Part shown: piece after piece, positions 53,680 through 64,000 of the stretch
Layout: each line of letters starts with the position of its first letter
How positions within the stretch are numbered: position 1 is the first letter of the stretch
DNA from: Chondrus crispus
Lineage: Eukaryota; Rhodophyta; Florideophyceae; Gigartinales; Gigartinaceae
Assembly: GCF_000350225.1 (NCBI RefSeq)
Contig: NW_005179363.1
Span: 79,036 to 143,035 of the forward strand
Reading direction: 5' to 3'
Length of the DNA: 64,000 nt
Translations under genes and position numbers: made by a program
The notes under the pieces: generated by a model
Seen by the model: only the letters and a program-made list of their open reading frames with translations
Told to the model about the DNA's origin: nothing
Database searches by the model: none

Positions 53680-56600
53680 GAGGGGAATCTCGCATGAGTC
53701 GCGAGAGGCACAGAGTCGACGTACTGTGCCCGGGGCTTAGCCCCGTTCCCCGTCTCTAAGGGAAAAATCAGACCCCGATGAGGAGGTTGTTGGATTGGTG
53801 GATAAGCCCAAAGGGCCAGCTCAAGTCAAGAAAATTTTGAGCCGAGCCCGAGATCATCCGCTGGAAGAAGTTCGAAGACCCTGGTACAGGGTTAAGCGAA
53901 GGGAGTGTCCCGAGAAGATTTTGGTTCTTGCGCGAAAAAACTACAACGTTTACGCGGACATTGGACCCACAATCGGATTGATGAGCCGGGTGTTGTCTGT
54001 ATTAGACACCGGCGCCCGACCAAACCTTGTGCGAAAATCGGAACTCCCGACTGGAATGGAATCTCTAGTGTCCTACGGACCGACCCAAGACATTGGCGAC
54101 GCGAACAATAGGCCACTCCGGACTCTCGGCACGATTAGAATGCCTGTGAGGCTTGGAAAATTTGTGGCCGCAGCCGAGTTTATTGTATGCGAAAAACTAG
54201 CAGTCCCGCTAATTCTAGGCGCGGACTACTGTGACCGGTTTGTGGAAGCCATTTATCCAAGGAAGAAAACGGTTGAGTTGGCGGATTTCTCAGAGGTTCC
54301 GATAGTTAGACGGTTCTCGACGAGAAAAGGGAAGAAGAATCTCGTCCCGGGAGAGGACGAGAATGATGGAAAGGCGGAGCGAATTTCCCCTAAGACAAAA
54401 GTGGCAAGAGCCACGACTATCGAGCCAGGGACGCAACGCGTCGTGGAATGCACCTCGAAGAGGGCGGGTTTGGTTGTGGTTCAGCCGTACTCGTCGTTGT
54501 ACGAAAGGCACGGGTTGACGTGCACGAATGGTGTCGTTCAGGTTGAGCCTGACCGGCCATTCCGTTTACTCGTTGCGAATTTTAGGACGTACCCTGTCAG
54601 GGTGCAAAAAGGCCAAGTGGTGGCAGAATTATTACCGCACCCGAGATCCGCGCTCGAGAGCAAAACCACCATTGGTGAAGTTCTCGGAATTCAAGAAAGG
54701 AAGAAGGAAAATTTTCCTAATTTCACCAAGACGCCTACGGGCGAGACAAGATGCGAACCGTCGGATCAAGACCGCGAGGAACAGCAAGGAGAACGGGAGG
54801 AAAGGCTCTCCGCGACGGCAACTACGAAGCCGGAGCGGAGGATTGAGCCTCCCCCGCCGGACGTGGAGGAACTCGACCTGAGCCACGTGCCGGACCGGCT
54901 GCGCGAAAGATTCCGTCGAATGTTGAAAAAGTATTCCCGCATGTGGGATGGGACCCTCGGTGAGATCAACACCACGGTCCACCGGATTGAACTGGCCCCG
55001 GATGCAAGGCCAATTGCACAAGCTCCCTACCGAGCCGGTCCAAAGGCTCGGGAGGTCGAAGACGCAGAAGTACAGAAGATGTTAGAAGCAGGAGTCATCG
55101 AACCGGCGCAGTCAGAATGGGCGTCGCCCGTTTTATTAGTGCCGAAACCGGACGGATCGATGCGCTTTTGCGTAGACTATCGCCGGTTAAACGCGGTAAC
55201 GGTAAAAGACACGTACCCTTTACTGCGCATGGATGAGTGCCTGGACTCGCTTGGTGACACCAAGGTTTTTTCCGCGTTGGACGCGATCTCGGGATATTGG
55301 CAGATGCCTATCCCTGAGCGCGACCGCGACAAGACCGCATTTTCGTGTCACTCAGGACTGTATCGCTTCTCAAGAATGCCCTTCCGGCTAACTAACGCGC
55401 CAGCGACGTTTCAGAGAGCAATGGATATCCTGCTCTCTCCGTTCCGTTGGAAGTGCTGTTTGGTGTATCTGGACGACATAATAATTTTTAGCAAGTCGTG
55501 GGAGGAGCACATCGTGCACGTGGATGAAATACTTTCTGTATTGGAGAAGGCAGGTGTGAAGCTCAAGCTTCGCAAGTGTGAATTTTTCGTCGAAAAGATC
55601 AAGTACCTGGGCCATGTCGTTCGGCCAGGTACATTGGAAGTGGACGCTGCGCGAACCGTCGCATCGGAACAAGCGAGGTACCCTCAAACGCAGACCCAAC
55701 TCAGGAGCTTCTCGGGACTTTGTAATGTCTACCGCAGATTCGTTCCGCATTATGCGAAAATAGCGCATCCGCTCAATCAACTGTTGAAGAAGGGAAAACC
55801 GGTCCAGTTGGAAGGATTCGACGAATCGTGCGAAAAAGCTTTTCATAAACTCAAGGACGCTATCTTGGCGCCACCGGTGTTGGCGCTGCCGAAGAAGAAC
55901 CTACCATACTCGGTAGACACCGATGCAAGCGACTATCAAATCGGCGCTGCATTATTTCAGACACATCCGGATGCGCAACGTAAACCCATCGGGTTCTTTT
56001 CAAGAACGTTATCCGCAGCCGAGAGAAACTACTCCGTTTCAGAAAAAGAATGTCTAGCGGTAATTTGGGCCGTACAGACTTTAAGACCATATCCAGATGG
56101 CGAGCACTTCATTGTGCATACCGACCATGCCTCATTGAGGTGGTTGATGAACGTAACCGACCCCAGTGGGAGATTAATCCGATGGAGGCTCCGCCTCTCG
56201 GAATTTGATTTCGAAATCAAATACAAGAAGGGCAAGGCGAACAGCCAAGCCGATGCCCTGTGAAGATTACGGACCGCAGGAGAAACCGTCGACGAAATCG
56301 ACGACGAAAATCCATGCTCTATGGCCGAACCGGCCGAGGGAACGGTGGAGGACGAGGACAGTTTTGACGGGATAGACGACATCCTCGCTCTTGAGGGGGG
56401 GAACGCCCCTGAGCGCCTCGATCAATTCCAAGCTGTCACTCCGGAGGAGCTCATTCGCGAGCAAGCCGTCGACCCCTTCTGCAACCGCATCAAGGAAGAA
56501 ATGGAAGCCGGAAAGGTGAGAACGTTCAGCACGGAGACCGAGGAACTCGAAGGAACTCTATGCCGTACTGCGGCGGAGTTTGTACAAGTGGTAATACCAC

Positions 56601-58294
56601 AATCGTTAAGGGACCGCGTCCTAGGGTTGAGCCACTACGCAAAATTGGCAGGCCACCCGGGAGGCAGGAACCTTTACAAGACATTGAGAAGATATTTTTA
56701 TTGGCCTACGATGGCCCTAGACTGCTACGCAGTCGCGAAGAATTGCGCCGCATGTGTGCGGGAAAGGGTGAAGTTAAGAAGACACACGAAGGAAATGAAG
56801 CTGTTCACGCCCAAAGCTCCGCTGGAGTTTGTCGCCATCGACATCCTCGGCGAGCTAATTACAACTAAACGAGGAAATCGGTACATTCTCGTGATCAGCG
56901 ACCGGTACTCGAAACTGGTACGAACCGTACCGTTGAAGAAGATATCAGCTGCGCACATCGCACAAGCCTTCTTTCACCACTGGGTATTCGTGTACGGACC
57001 GCCGGTCAAGCTGCTGTCCGACAATGGAACACAGTTCACGGCCCGGTTCTTTCAGAATGTCTGCCGAATTCTCGGCATACGCAATGTGTTCACGACTACG
57101 TACCACCCGCAAGCCAACGACCAAGTTGAGAGGTTTAACCGCACGCTGACTTCCGCGTTGCGAAAATATGTTGGAGAGCATCCCAAGGACTGGGACTTAT
57201 TTTGCGACGCTGTGACGTTCGCATACAACACACAAGTTCATCGAACTACGAACATTGCGCCCTTCGAGCTGGTGTTAGCTCGGGCGCCGAGAAGCATTGC
57301 GTTACAAGCGCAACCAACTTTGGAGAACTTTAGCTCGTCAGGAGCATACTACCTGAAATGGCAGTGGTGGTTGGAGAGCCTAATGCGAGGCGCCGATAGG
57401 AGTTTGCGAAAGGAACAAGCCCGGTACAAGCGAAATTTCGACGCACGCCTTCGCAAGCCGCAATATGAGATCCCACCGGGGTCCTACGTGTTCCTCCGGA
57501 AGGAGCAGGGCACAGCTAGCGAACCGAAACACAAGCTGGCACAAGTCGCTACAGGACCCTATTACGTCAGAAAATCGGATCAACATACGGTAGTCATTGC
57601 CATTGGCGATCAGGAGGAACGCGTATCGCGAGACAGGGTGGAGTTAGCCCCAAGCCCGATGGACTATGCGCCGATAACTGGCCTACGTCAAGCGCTACAG
57701 TTCCTGGGAGCGCCGGAGCTAAACGAAGAAGGAGAGGTAATGGAGGACGAGGAATGTCCTCACACTCGTGCGCCTACGTCAGGGGACCAGGACAATCTAA
57801 TTAGTCAAGCGCCGACAGCGGAGACATCTCCGGACCTACGCGATTTCGGAAAGTCCAGAGAAGAGGACGAGTTGGAAGATCATCAGGAGGGGGAAGGGAA
57901 CAGTTCAGAGAAAGGAGAGAAAACGGAGAATACGGAATACGTAATCGATCGGGTCGCCGACCACGATTATCAAAATGGTAATTTGATTCTCAAGGTGGAA
58001 TGGTACGGCTATACGCCCGAGGACGCGACGTGGGAGCCCATTGAGCAATTACCCCGCAGTGCGGCCGTCACGTATTTCCGGAGGAAGAAACTGCCCCTCC
58101 CGCCGCAAGTCGCACGCGCGAGTGGGATAGTCATCGTCAATAGAATCAGCAGGTTATGGAACACGGAGGAGTCAGAAATTTGGTGCAGAAGGGGGTCCGC
58201 AAGCAAGGAAAGTCGGAGCGAGAGGAGCAAGGCAAGACAACGCGGAACGCCTTTACGAGAGGGGAACGACGGGCGACGCGTTTTAGGGACTTGA
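53680..58294 (+). pseudogene. Gypsy C pol polyprotein, two nonsense codons
   Basis: The frame is -1 to gag. It has TAG at 53738-53740 and TGA at 56261-56263 (TCA in B) and is otherwise open to 58294. Protease: DTGA with Asp at 54005-54007, then LILGADYC. RT: GSMRFCVDYRRLN, ALDAISGYWQMP, F-LTNAPATFQ (usual FGLTNAP has Arg for Gly) and YLDD (55466-55477). RNase H: VDTDASDYQIG, EKECLAVIWAV, HTDHASLRWL, ANSQADAL. Integrase: HHCC (LSHYAKLAGH, then CAAC), core Asp in VAIDILG, Asp in LLSDNGTQF, Glu in VERFNRTL, GPY module, then a chromodomain at about 57936-58080. A basic tail follows. There is no plausible ATG at its 5' end, so expression would need frameshifting from gag. Confidence 0.92.
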
Positions 58295-58591
58295 AGTGAG
58301 GCTGTGCCCCGGACGAGGCATTGAGCCTACCGGAAGACGCACCCCCGTCATCAACGGATGCACGCGAAACGACAATCGAGATCAGTGTCCCGTCCTCGGA
58401 GAGCAAGTTAATCCAAAATAATTACTTTTTTTGTTGTTGTCACCCGCAGCCGACGGCACACACAGGGGACGTTCGCCGCCGATCTGCTACGATTGAAGAC
58501 CGAGCAAGACGCGCGCTTGTTTTGTACCATGTACTTTTACATGATCATCGTCCTCATCGAGGACTTACTTACCCCCTGACCACAGTAACCC

Positions 58592-58672
58592 ACTACTTTT
58601 GTTTTTGTTTTTGTTCTACTCTGTTTTGTTTTCTTTTTTTCTTTTTGTGTGCTTTCGGTTGTCTCTTGACAG
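58592..58672 (+). promoter_or_regulatory. Pyrimidine tract ending in CAG
   Basis: A long T-rich run with a TCTCTTGACAG end in otherwise purine-rich DNA, about 300-380 bases after pol. A shorter run ends CACCCGCAG at 58450. Compare 22559-22655 in element B. Possible 3' splice site. Confidence 0.3.
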
Positions 58673-61600
58673 GACGCAGGGAGAAAGAACCCGCACCGCG
58701 GACCAAGGTGAATGAGCCCTACAACACCTATCGTTCGGCGACCCTCGGACGAGCGTACCTAGTCCCGTGCGAGCCGTCGATCGTAAGCAAGTTAATACGC
58801 TGTGTGTCGGGCCGAGGAAGAAGTGTATTCTACGAATAACTGAGCACGACGGACTGCGCCTAATTGAGTAAGTGTCTGGAAGAAACCAGACGGCGGAAAG
58901 CAAGAGAACGCGGAACGCAGCTGGAAAGGTGAAAGTGAAGGAAAAGCGTGGTGCTGTAGTCGTGTGTGTGTCGTGTTACCGTTCAGGGAAAGGAGGAACA
59001 GACTACAGTATTCTCTAACGGATAGCGGGCTGTGTCAGGCAGACGAGCGGGTTACCCTCGAGTCGAGGGAGAAGAAGGGAAAAAGATGCAGTTGATGTAG
59101 AGGCGCATGCGAGGGAGGCTGATCAAGAGGAAGTCAATGATGCGGGACGCAATAAGACCGCGAGTGAAAGGTTGAAATTGTATTGGGGATGATCCCCACC
59201 CGGAGGCTCTCAAGTTGGAAGTGATGCGGTGAACCGCGTCGCGGAGGGAGAGAGTAAGGACAGTCGCCGGAAACGAGATCCCTCAGAGTGAGGAGAAGGG
59301 AAATGAAATAACTTAAGCGATTTTGCCCGGGACCCCCGCCCATGAATGAAATGGCCTGCCCGGCCATGCCGTGGAATGAAAAATTTACTGTAGTCTCATG
59401 CTGAGGTAATACACCTCCTTGGATGCGATCAGGCGCTGCCGCCGCGCGCACGTGAAGGGACGCTTGGATCAGTGGCACGCCCTCGTGGGGCATGATTTAA
59501 TCAAAAAAATGGGGATGCCGGCAGGGAGCTGCTGGACGGGCGGAGAAGATCGAAAATCGAACACTGGTCAGTCTTCGAAATTTTAATCAAAATTAAGGGA
59601 AGCCGAGGAAACGTCCCCGCACAGCGGGGGTCGGTCAGCAAGTGTGCGAGGACTCAGCAGAGGACACTGAGGAGACGATGGCCTTCAAGATCAATTATGC
59701 GTTTGGCAAGACTACGGATGATGCCACGCGTAGCGGGATTCCCGCACTTCAAAGCGGAGCTGAGGAGGAGCTGACGAATGAAGGAGATCCTTACTGTACG
59801 GCGAGAGTTTCAACGAAACGGCGAGAGCCAGGCAGAGAGGAAGTCGTCAGACAACGGGAAGAATGGCAATAACTAGAAGCGCCATGATCGCGACGCACGG
59901 TACAGTAGTAATGAGGGAGCGCCATGGACAGGAGGTAATTTGCGGCGGTGCGGGAAGGCTCTCTCTAATGATCGGTCCGATCAAGCTGTGTTTCATTCGG
60001 CTTCATACTTCGGACGATCCAGCACCTTGGAGCGTTGATGGCCTTTGATGAAACCCGGGAGGGACCCGTGTGACGCTGTGCCACCGAGCTCCACGCCGTG
60101 GTCGAACAAAAAAAATGGGAAAGGCCCGTGGGAATCTGGGAAGTAGCACCGCGCGTGTGAAGAGGTCTACGAATGAGGGGAATTTTCGACGACGCAAGCT
60201 GAGGTCCGCACAGGACAGAAGACTTCGTCAGTGACACCGCGGTTCTCACCGCCCCCCTTTCACCGCCGACTCCGCCGGAGGACGTAGGAATCGAGTCGCA
60301 GACGAGCAATACCGCGACAGGATGAGCGCACGAAATTTGGATGAGGATTGGACAACCACAGCTGATGCTCTAACCCGGAAATCTTGCGTGATGTGCAAGA
60401 TCATTGAAGCGGCGTACCTCTTGACGTTGAATAGCGACAAGTGTGTGCAGCCGAATCGGACACCGAAATCCACCGAGAAATTTAATTTAAGAAAACGTGT
60501 CATGCCGGATAATGTTGTTGGAAAGTGCAACCTTCACGCACAGCTTCGTCCCCGAAGCCGACATGAGACGTTCGCGGGAATTGTGGAACATCAGGATGCC
60601 AGGTCACAACAAGCCGTTCTTTTCTTTTTGTTTTTATGAGATCGGCGAGGTCAACGGGCAAGCTCGACCGACTTGCAAGCATAATAATTTGCGGTTGTCT
60701 TACAGGAACCAAGTGAAGCGACGATGAGGGGATCCTGCGCATAGCAAGAGATACGACGCAACTCGGCAATGGAAATCGAAGCTTCGTTGAAGTTACACTC
60801 CCTACCTCACGGGGAGACGACGTCAACCCGTAAATGCCTAAGTGGCGATCGCAGCTATACTGTTACACCATTTTCAACCGGTGGAACACCTCGCTACCGA
60901 CCACCCCCGCGATAGAGGATCAGAGAAAAATGTTTCTCCGCTACGCTCGATTTTTATTTGACTACATATGTCCCCGATCCGGGACACAACGCACGTAGAC
61001 GCGATGAAGAATTGGAGAAACTGTCTTGGTTAGGCCGAAACACAAGGCTTGCTACCGTATTGTTTTCGACAAAATATACAAGGGAAGCGTTTCCAGAGCT
61101 ACATACAACAGCCCATGTGAACACCGCTGGTGCGTGAGAAGGAAGGGCGAACCCTAGAAGATTGAATCAAGACGTTGGGAAATGCGGGTCGGTATAAATG
61201 AAAGATATCGTTTCCCTGGAGGAGAGGAGAATCATTGGTCCGCGAGGGAATGTGATACGTCAATCTGCTATCTGTACGACTACTGATGTGTAGCTCGCGA
61301 GAAATACAGCGTTCAAGCGACGATGACACAGAATATGCTGCATTTTACTGTGTTCGAAAATTTTCGAGAGCAAGAGACCTGCAGTGGCAGAAGAATCAAG
61401 TAACGGAGACGGACAATGTGGGGATGGATGAAATCAATTCCGAGTTCAGGACGAAAGGCTCTCAGTATGTCAGAGGATCGCGTATATATGAGTTTTCACT
61501 GCAGGGAGCACGGCTCCGGCTGGATTCAAAAGAGGTAGCGCAAGTTGCGGAATTGCTATCAGAAAGGAGGACAGGGAATGACCGGAGGATCCTCCCGTCC

Positions 61601-62768
61601 CCTTACTAGACGTCGAGGTGGGATGTCATAGGACTCCGTGCACAGGCTAAATTGGGCCGAACCGCTCCTGGCAGAGGACACTTTCACAAGAAACCTCATG
61701 GAGGGTCCCGTATGGCTGGCTGGTAAGGAGGTGAGAAACCAATCCAACGGCATCCTGCGCGAAGTAAATAGGAGGGCTTTCAAAAAAGAGAGAAGGAAAT
61801 TGGGGATGCACGTCATGAAAAAGAGAAGGAATGAAGGAATGAGGGAGACCGCGACCGCGAGGGCGGAGGCGCAGTCAAAAAAAAGAGGAGTGAAGCTGTA
61901 GAAGAGTTGGGAATGAGAAACATGCAGAGGGTATTCATTCTGGAATACGGTAGGTGACGTCGCCAGGCTGTCTGTAAGACGCGAAGATGAAGGGAGTTCC
62001 TTCTTGGAGAGCACAGGACGAGATGGACAGGCCGAAGCCACAGGTGACGGCAATGGTGGGGTCGGTTGCGACCGCAGGTGGATGGACGGATTTGGGAGCT
62101 TTCACGATTCGTCGGGACGCGTGGAAGGAGACGGAGGTCCTACAGAGGAAGCCACAGAGTTGCCCGTAAGGCAAGGGGAGCAAGGAACGGAAAGCCAAGA
62201 GGATAGGTCCGCTTCACGAGGATCGGCACTCCGGAGTGGACAGTGTTGGGAAGGGGTACCTGGAAACCGAATTTGTCGACTACGGAGAGCCTCCGCAGTA
62301 GAGCTACCTGGCCGCAGCGAGGAGGGAAAGGTTTTGACGCTTAGTTTTATCTTGGAATTCATCCGGCGAGGGATATCGACGAATAGGGGAACGAGGATTG
62401 AAGCCCAGATGGAAAGCCGGATCAGACATGCTGACAAAGCGTGGTAGCCGGGGCACGAAAAGAAGCCCCCGGGCGCATAGGGCTTACCTGATAAGCACAC
62501 GTCGTCGGAGTTTGGAACAGGGACTTTGTCCGATTGCGGATCGGGCGGATTCGACGCGTGGTTCGGAAGGAGGGTCAATTGAGGATATACGGAAAGGGTT
62601 TTCGTCTTGCCCTTGCTTACACACACCGCGAGGGAATCGCGAAAAGGGAAGCGAACGAAGCAGAAGAGACGGCATGAGATGACCGTCGGTCGGAGACATG
62701 ATGCCCGAGGAAAGTGAGAGTTAGGAGAACGACGCAATTTTAAGTTGATGTTGCGTAGCGCAAGGGCG

Positions 62769-62783
62769 CTCAGAAGGGGGATA
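62769..62783 (+). promoter_or_regulatory. Polypurine tract of Gypsy C
   Basis: CTCAGAAGGGGGATA directly before the 3' LTR, differing by one base from the tract in element B. Confidence 0.75.
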
Positions 62784-63833
62784 TGTAGTGCAATATGGGG
62801 CTCTACATGGGGGTGAAAAGAAAGGAAAATATTTTGGATATAACAAATAGTCCGGGTTGGGGGACACACGTGTGAATAATTGCACAGTTTTAATTTTTAA
62901 TTATTTTATTTTATTTAGTTAATTAGTTGGCATTAATTTTGCTGACACTAGATTAGATCTAGGATCTAGCGCCGCAAGCTACTGTACTGGCTCCGGCGGG
63001 GCGATATATACCTTAGCCCTCTGACGACCAAGTCAGTAAAGGTAACCCGAGTTGCCAGAGTTGAATATCGCCTTGGTCGAAGTCCGTCTTTCCCAAGACG
63101 CTCCCTTTTACCACAGATTACGTTATCCTTTGCGCTCGGGGGTTCCCTTCTCTTTTCCCTTTATTTCCCTATTCATCCCTCTACTTCTATTTCTATCTTT
63201 CCCTTAATTGTGTTGGTTCCATTGGAGTCGGTTGCGACCGATCCGGTGTAGGTGTTTTAGCCATCGGGCAACACGTTGTGTAGCGCTGCTACTGTTTCAA
63301 GTTCCGTCGGAAGGCTGTTGGGACGACGCCTCCGTCGAAGGTCTTACTGTATAAGACAGAGTTGGTACCACCTACCGCGATTGCGATCGCGCTGGTGAGG
63401 GTGTTTTTAGCCATCGGGCAACACGTCGGTCGTAGCGCTGCTACACAATTACGATCCCGTCGGGTAGTGCTGAGCAAGCCCCCGTCGAAGACCTTGAATT
63501 ATACCCAAGGTGCTGAAGACGCTCGTCGAGCATTGGCCTTACAACCCAGCGAACCGCGGTTACATTCTCGTAGACAAGCCCAACCCGCACTCGCCGAGCG
63601 CTCAAGTCTTCGCAAGTCTCTACCACCATTTTCCTCCCGGGCCGGGCATCTTTCCTTACCCCCCCCCTCGTCGGAGTTGAGCTACCGTGGGCCGCAAGCC
63701 CACACAAGGGGAAACGGAGTCTCGAACGCTCCGTAGCGCGTGCCATCGGCAGTTGTTGTTGTTGCTGTTGTTTTTCGTCTTTTTGTTTGACCGTCGGACT
63801 GTGTTCGCGGCCTGCCAGGCACATTGCACTACA
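62784..63833 (+). repeat. Gypsy C 3' LTR
   Basis: 1050 bp, near-identical to 50096-51144 except for a patch near 63066-63136. Starts TGTAGTGCAAT, ends ATTGCACTACA, followed by ctaag (63834-63838). TATA box at 63003-63010. Confidence 0.95.
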
Positions 63834-64000
63834 CTAAGCAATGACATGCGCTCGGACTCAATATATATGCCTCAAAACAATACCGCCAACTCCTGGTGAC
63901 ACCGTTAATCGTGCTGATTTATGCCAGTATCGAGAAAAATACATTTTTATATAATCAGCCCTGTCTGGCCCACTCCCAATCTGAGAACCCAGAGCGGTTT
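63834..64000. other. Flank after Gypsy C
   Basis: 167 bp outside the element. No feature recognised. Confidence 0.6.

Larger units (their letters stand above)
58295..62783 (+). other. Gypsy C 3' region, purine-rich, no supported ORF
   Basis: 4.5 kb between pol and the 3' LTR. The plus strand is rich in A and G. No long ORF is convincing on either strand. A 255-codon minus stretch (62102-62869) runs into the LTR and looks like chance. No counterpart of the 650-codon antisense ORF of element B was found. Only the last 20 or so bases before the LTR match B. Confidence 0.55.
50096..63833 (+). mobile_element. Gypsy element C (chromovirus), young and nearly intact
   Basis: 13.7 kb. LTRs 50096-51144 and 62784-63833 are almost identical over most of their length, so insertion is recent. 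Flanks are ccaag (50091-50095) and ctaag (63834-63838), a 5-bp duplication with one difference. Internal order: primer-binding site repeats, gag, pol in the -1 frame with chromodomain, a 4.5-kb 3' region, polypurine tract. Same family as B by gag-pol and LTR ends, but with a different 3' region. Confidence 0.95.

Noticed and set aside
62102..62869. 255-codon minus-strand ORF in the Gypsy C 3' region
   Set aside because: It starts inside the 3' LTR, has the same chance-translation composition, and shows no similarity to the 650-codon antisense ORF of element B.
1..64000. tRNA, rRNA and CRISPR features
   Set aside because: No clover-leaf consensus (T-arm with a matching acceptor stem), no rRNA core sequence, and no short regularly spaced direct repeats were found. 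The repeats present are LTR-related.

Overview
This window is a repeat-dominated piece of a eukaryotic nuclear genome. I see no rRNA, tRNA or CRISPR and no intact host gene. Most of it is LTR retrotransposons (three Ty3/Gypsy chromoviruses, two Ty1/Copia elements and several solo LTRs) and remnants of cut-and-paste DNA transposons (two pogo/Tigger-like, one PIF/Harbinger-like). The host lineage cannot be fixed from the sequence. Chromodomain Gypsy elements fit fungi, plants or algae. The one decayed host-type gene, an SNM1/PSO2-like DNA repair nuclease that appears to combine a UBZ finger, a SAM domain and a metallo-beta-lactamase fold, leans weakly towards an alga or plant relative (inference only).

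Left half, 1-31700, is one nested insertion that can be read from target-site duplications (TSDs). A pogo-like transposase gene (minus, 30590-31600) was hit by Copia element 1 (minus, from before position 1 to 30589). The 5' LTR of Copia 1 was hit by Gypsy element A (plus, 5869-30426, TSD ctagt). The last codons of the A pol gene were hit by Gypsy element B (plus, 12750-28455, TSD ccagg). The B pol gene was hit by a relative that is now a solo LTR (18403-19528, TSD ctcaa). Element B is about 14.6 kb without that solo LTR. Between pol and its 3' LTR it carries an uninterrupted 650-codon ORF in antisense (25390-27342), although its own gag-pol has about eight disabling lesions. This antisense gene is the best candidate for something undescribed.

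Middle, 31700-50095, is a patchwork. It holds an unidentified decayed protein (32500-33616), a solo LTR of a second family (34501-35170), the SNM1-like pseudogene (36241-37190 or beyond), a PIF/Harbinger pseudogene split by a solo LTR (38331-40424), Copia element 2 (41000-46506) split by a solo LTR that is itself split by another solo LTR, and a second pogo/Tigger pseudogene split by an old LTR (47815-49870).

Right part, 50096-63833, is Gypsy element C, a young relative of B with almost identical 1.05-kb LTRs. Its pol is open except for two nonsense codons, and its gag has two frameshifts. Comparing B with C shows a shared plan: LTR, primer-binding site, gag with a zinc knuckle, pol in the -1 frame (protease, reverse transcriptase, RNase H, integrase, chromodomain), a long purine-rich 3' region, polypurine tract, LTR. 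The 3' regions of B and C are otherwise unrelated.

One technical alarm: the solo LTR at 18403-19528 contains about 30 bp (18701-18731) that look like a commercial cloning-vector polylinker, so the assembly there should be checked.
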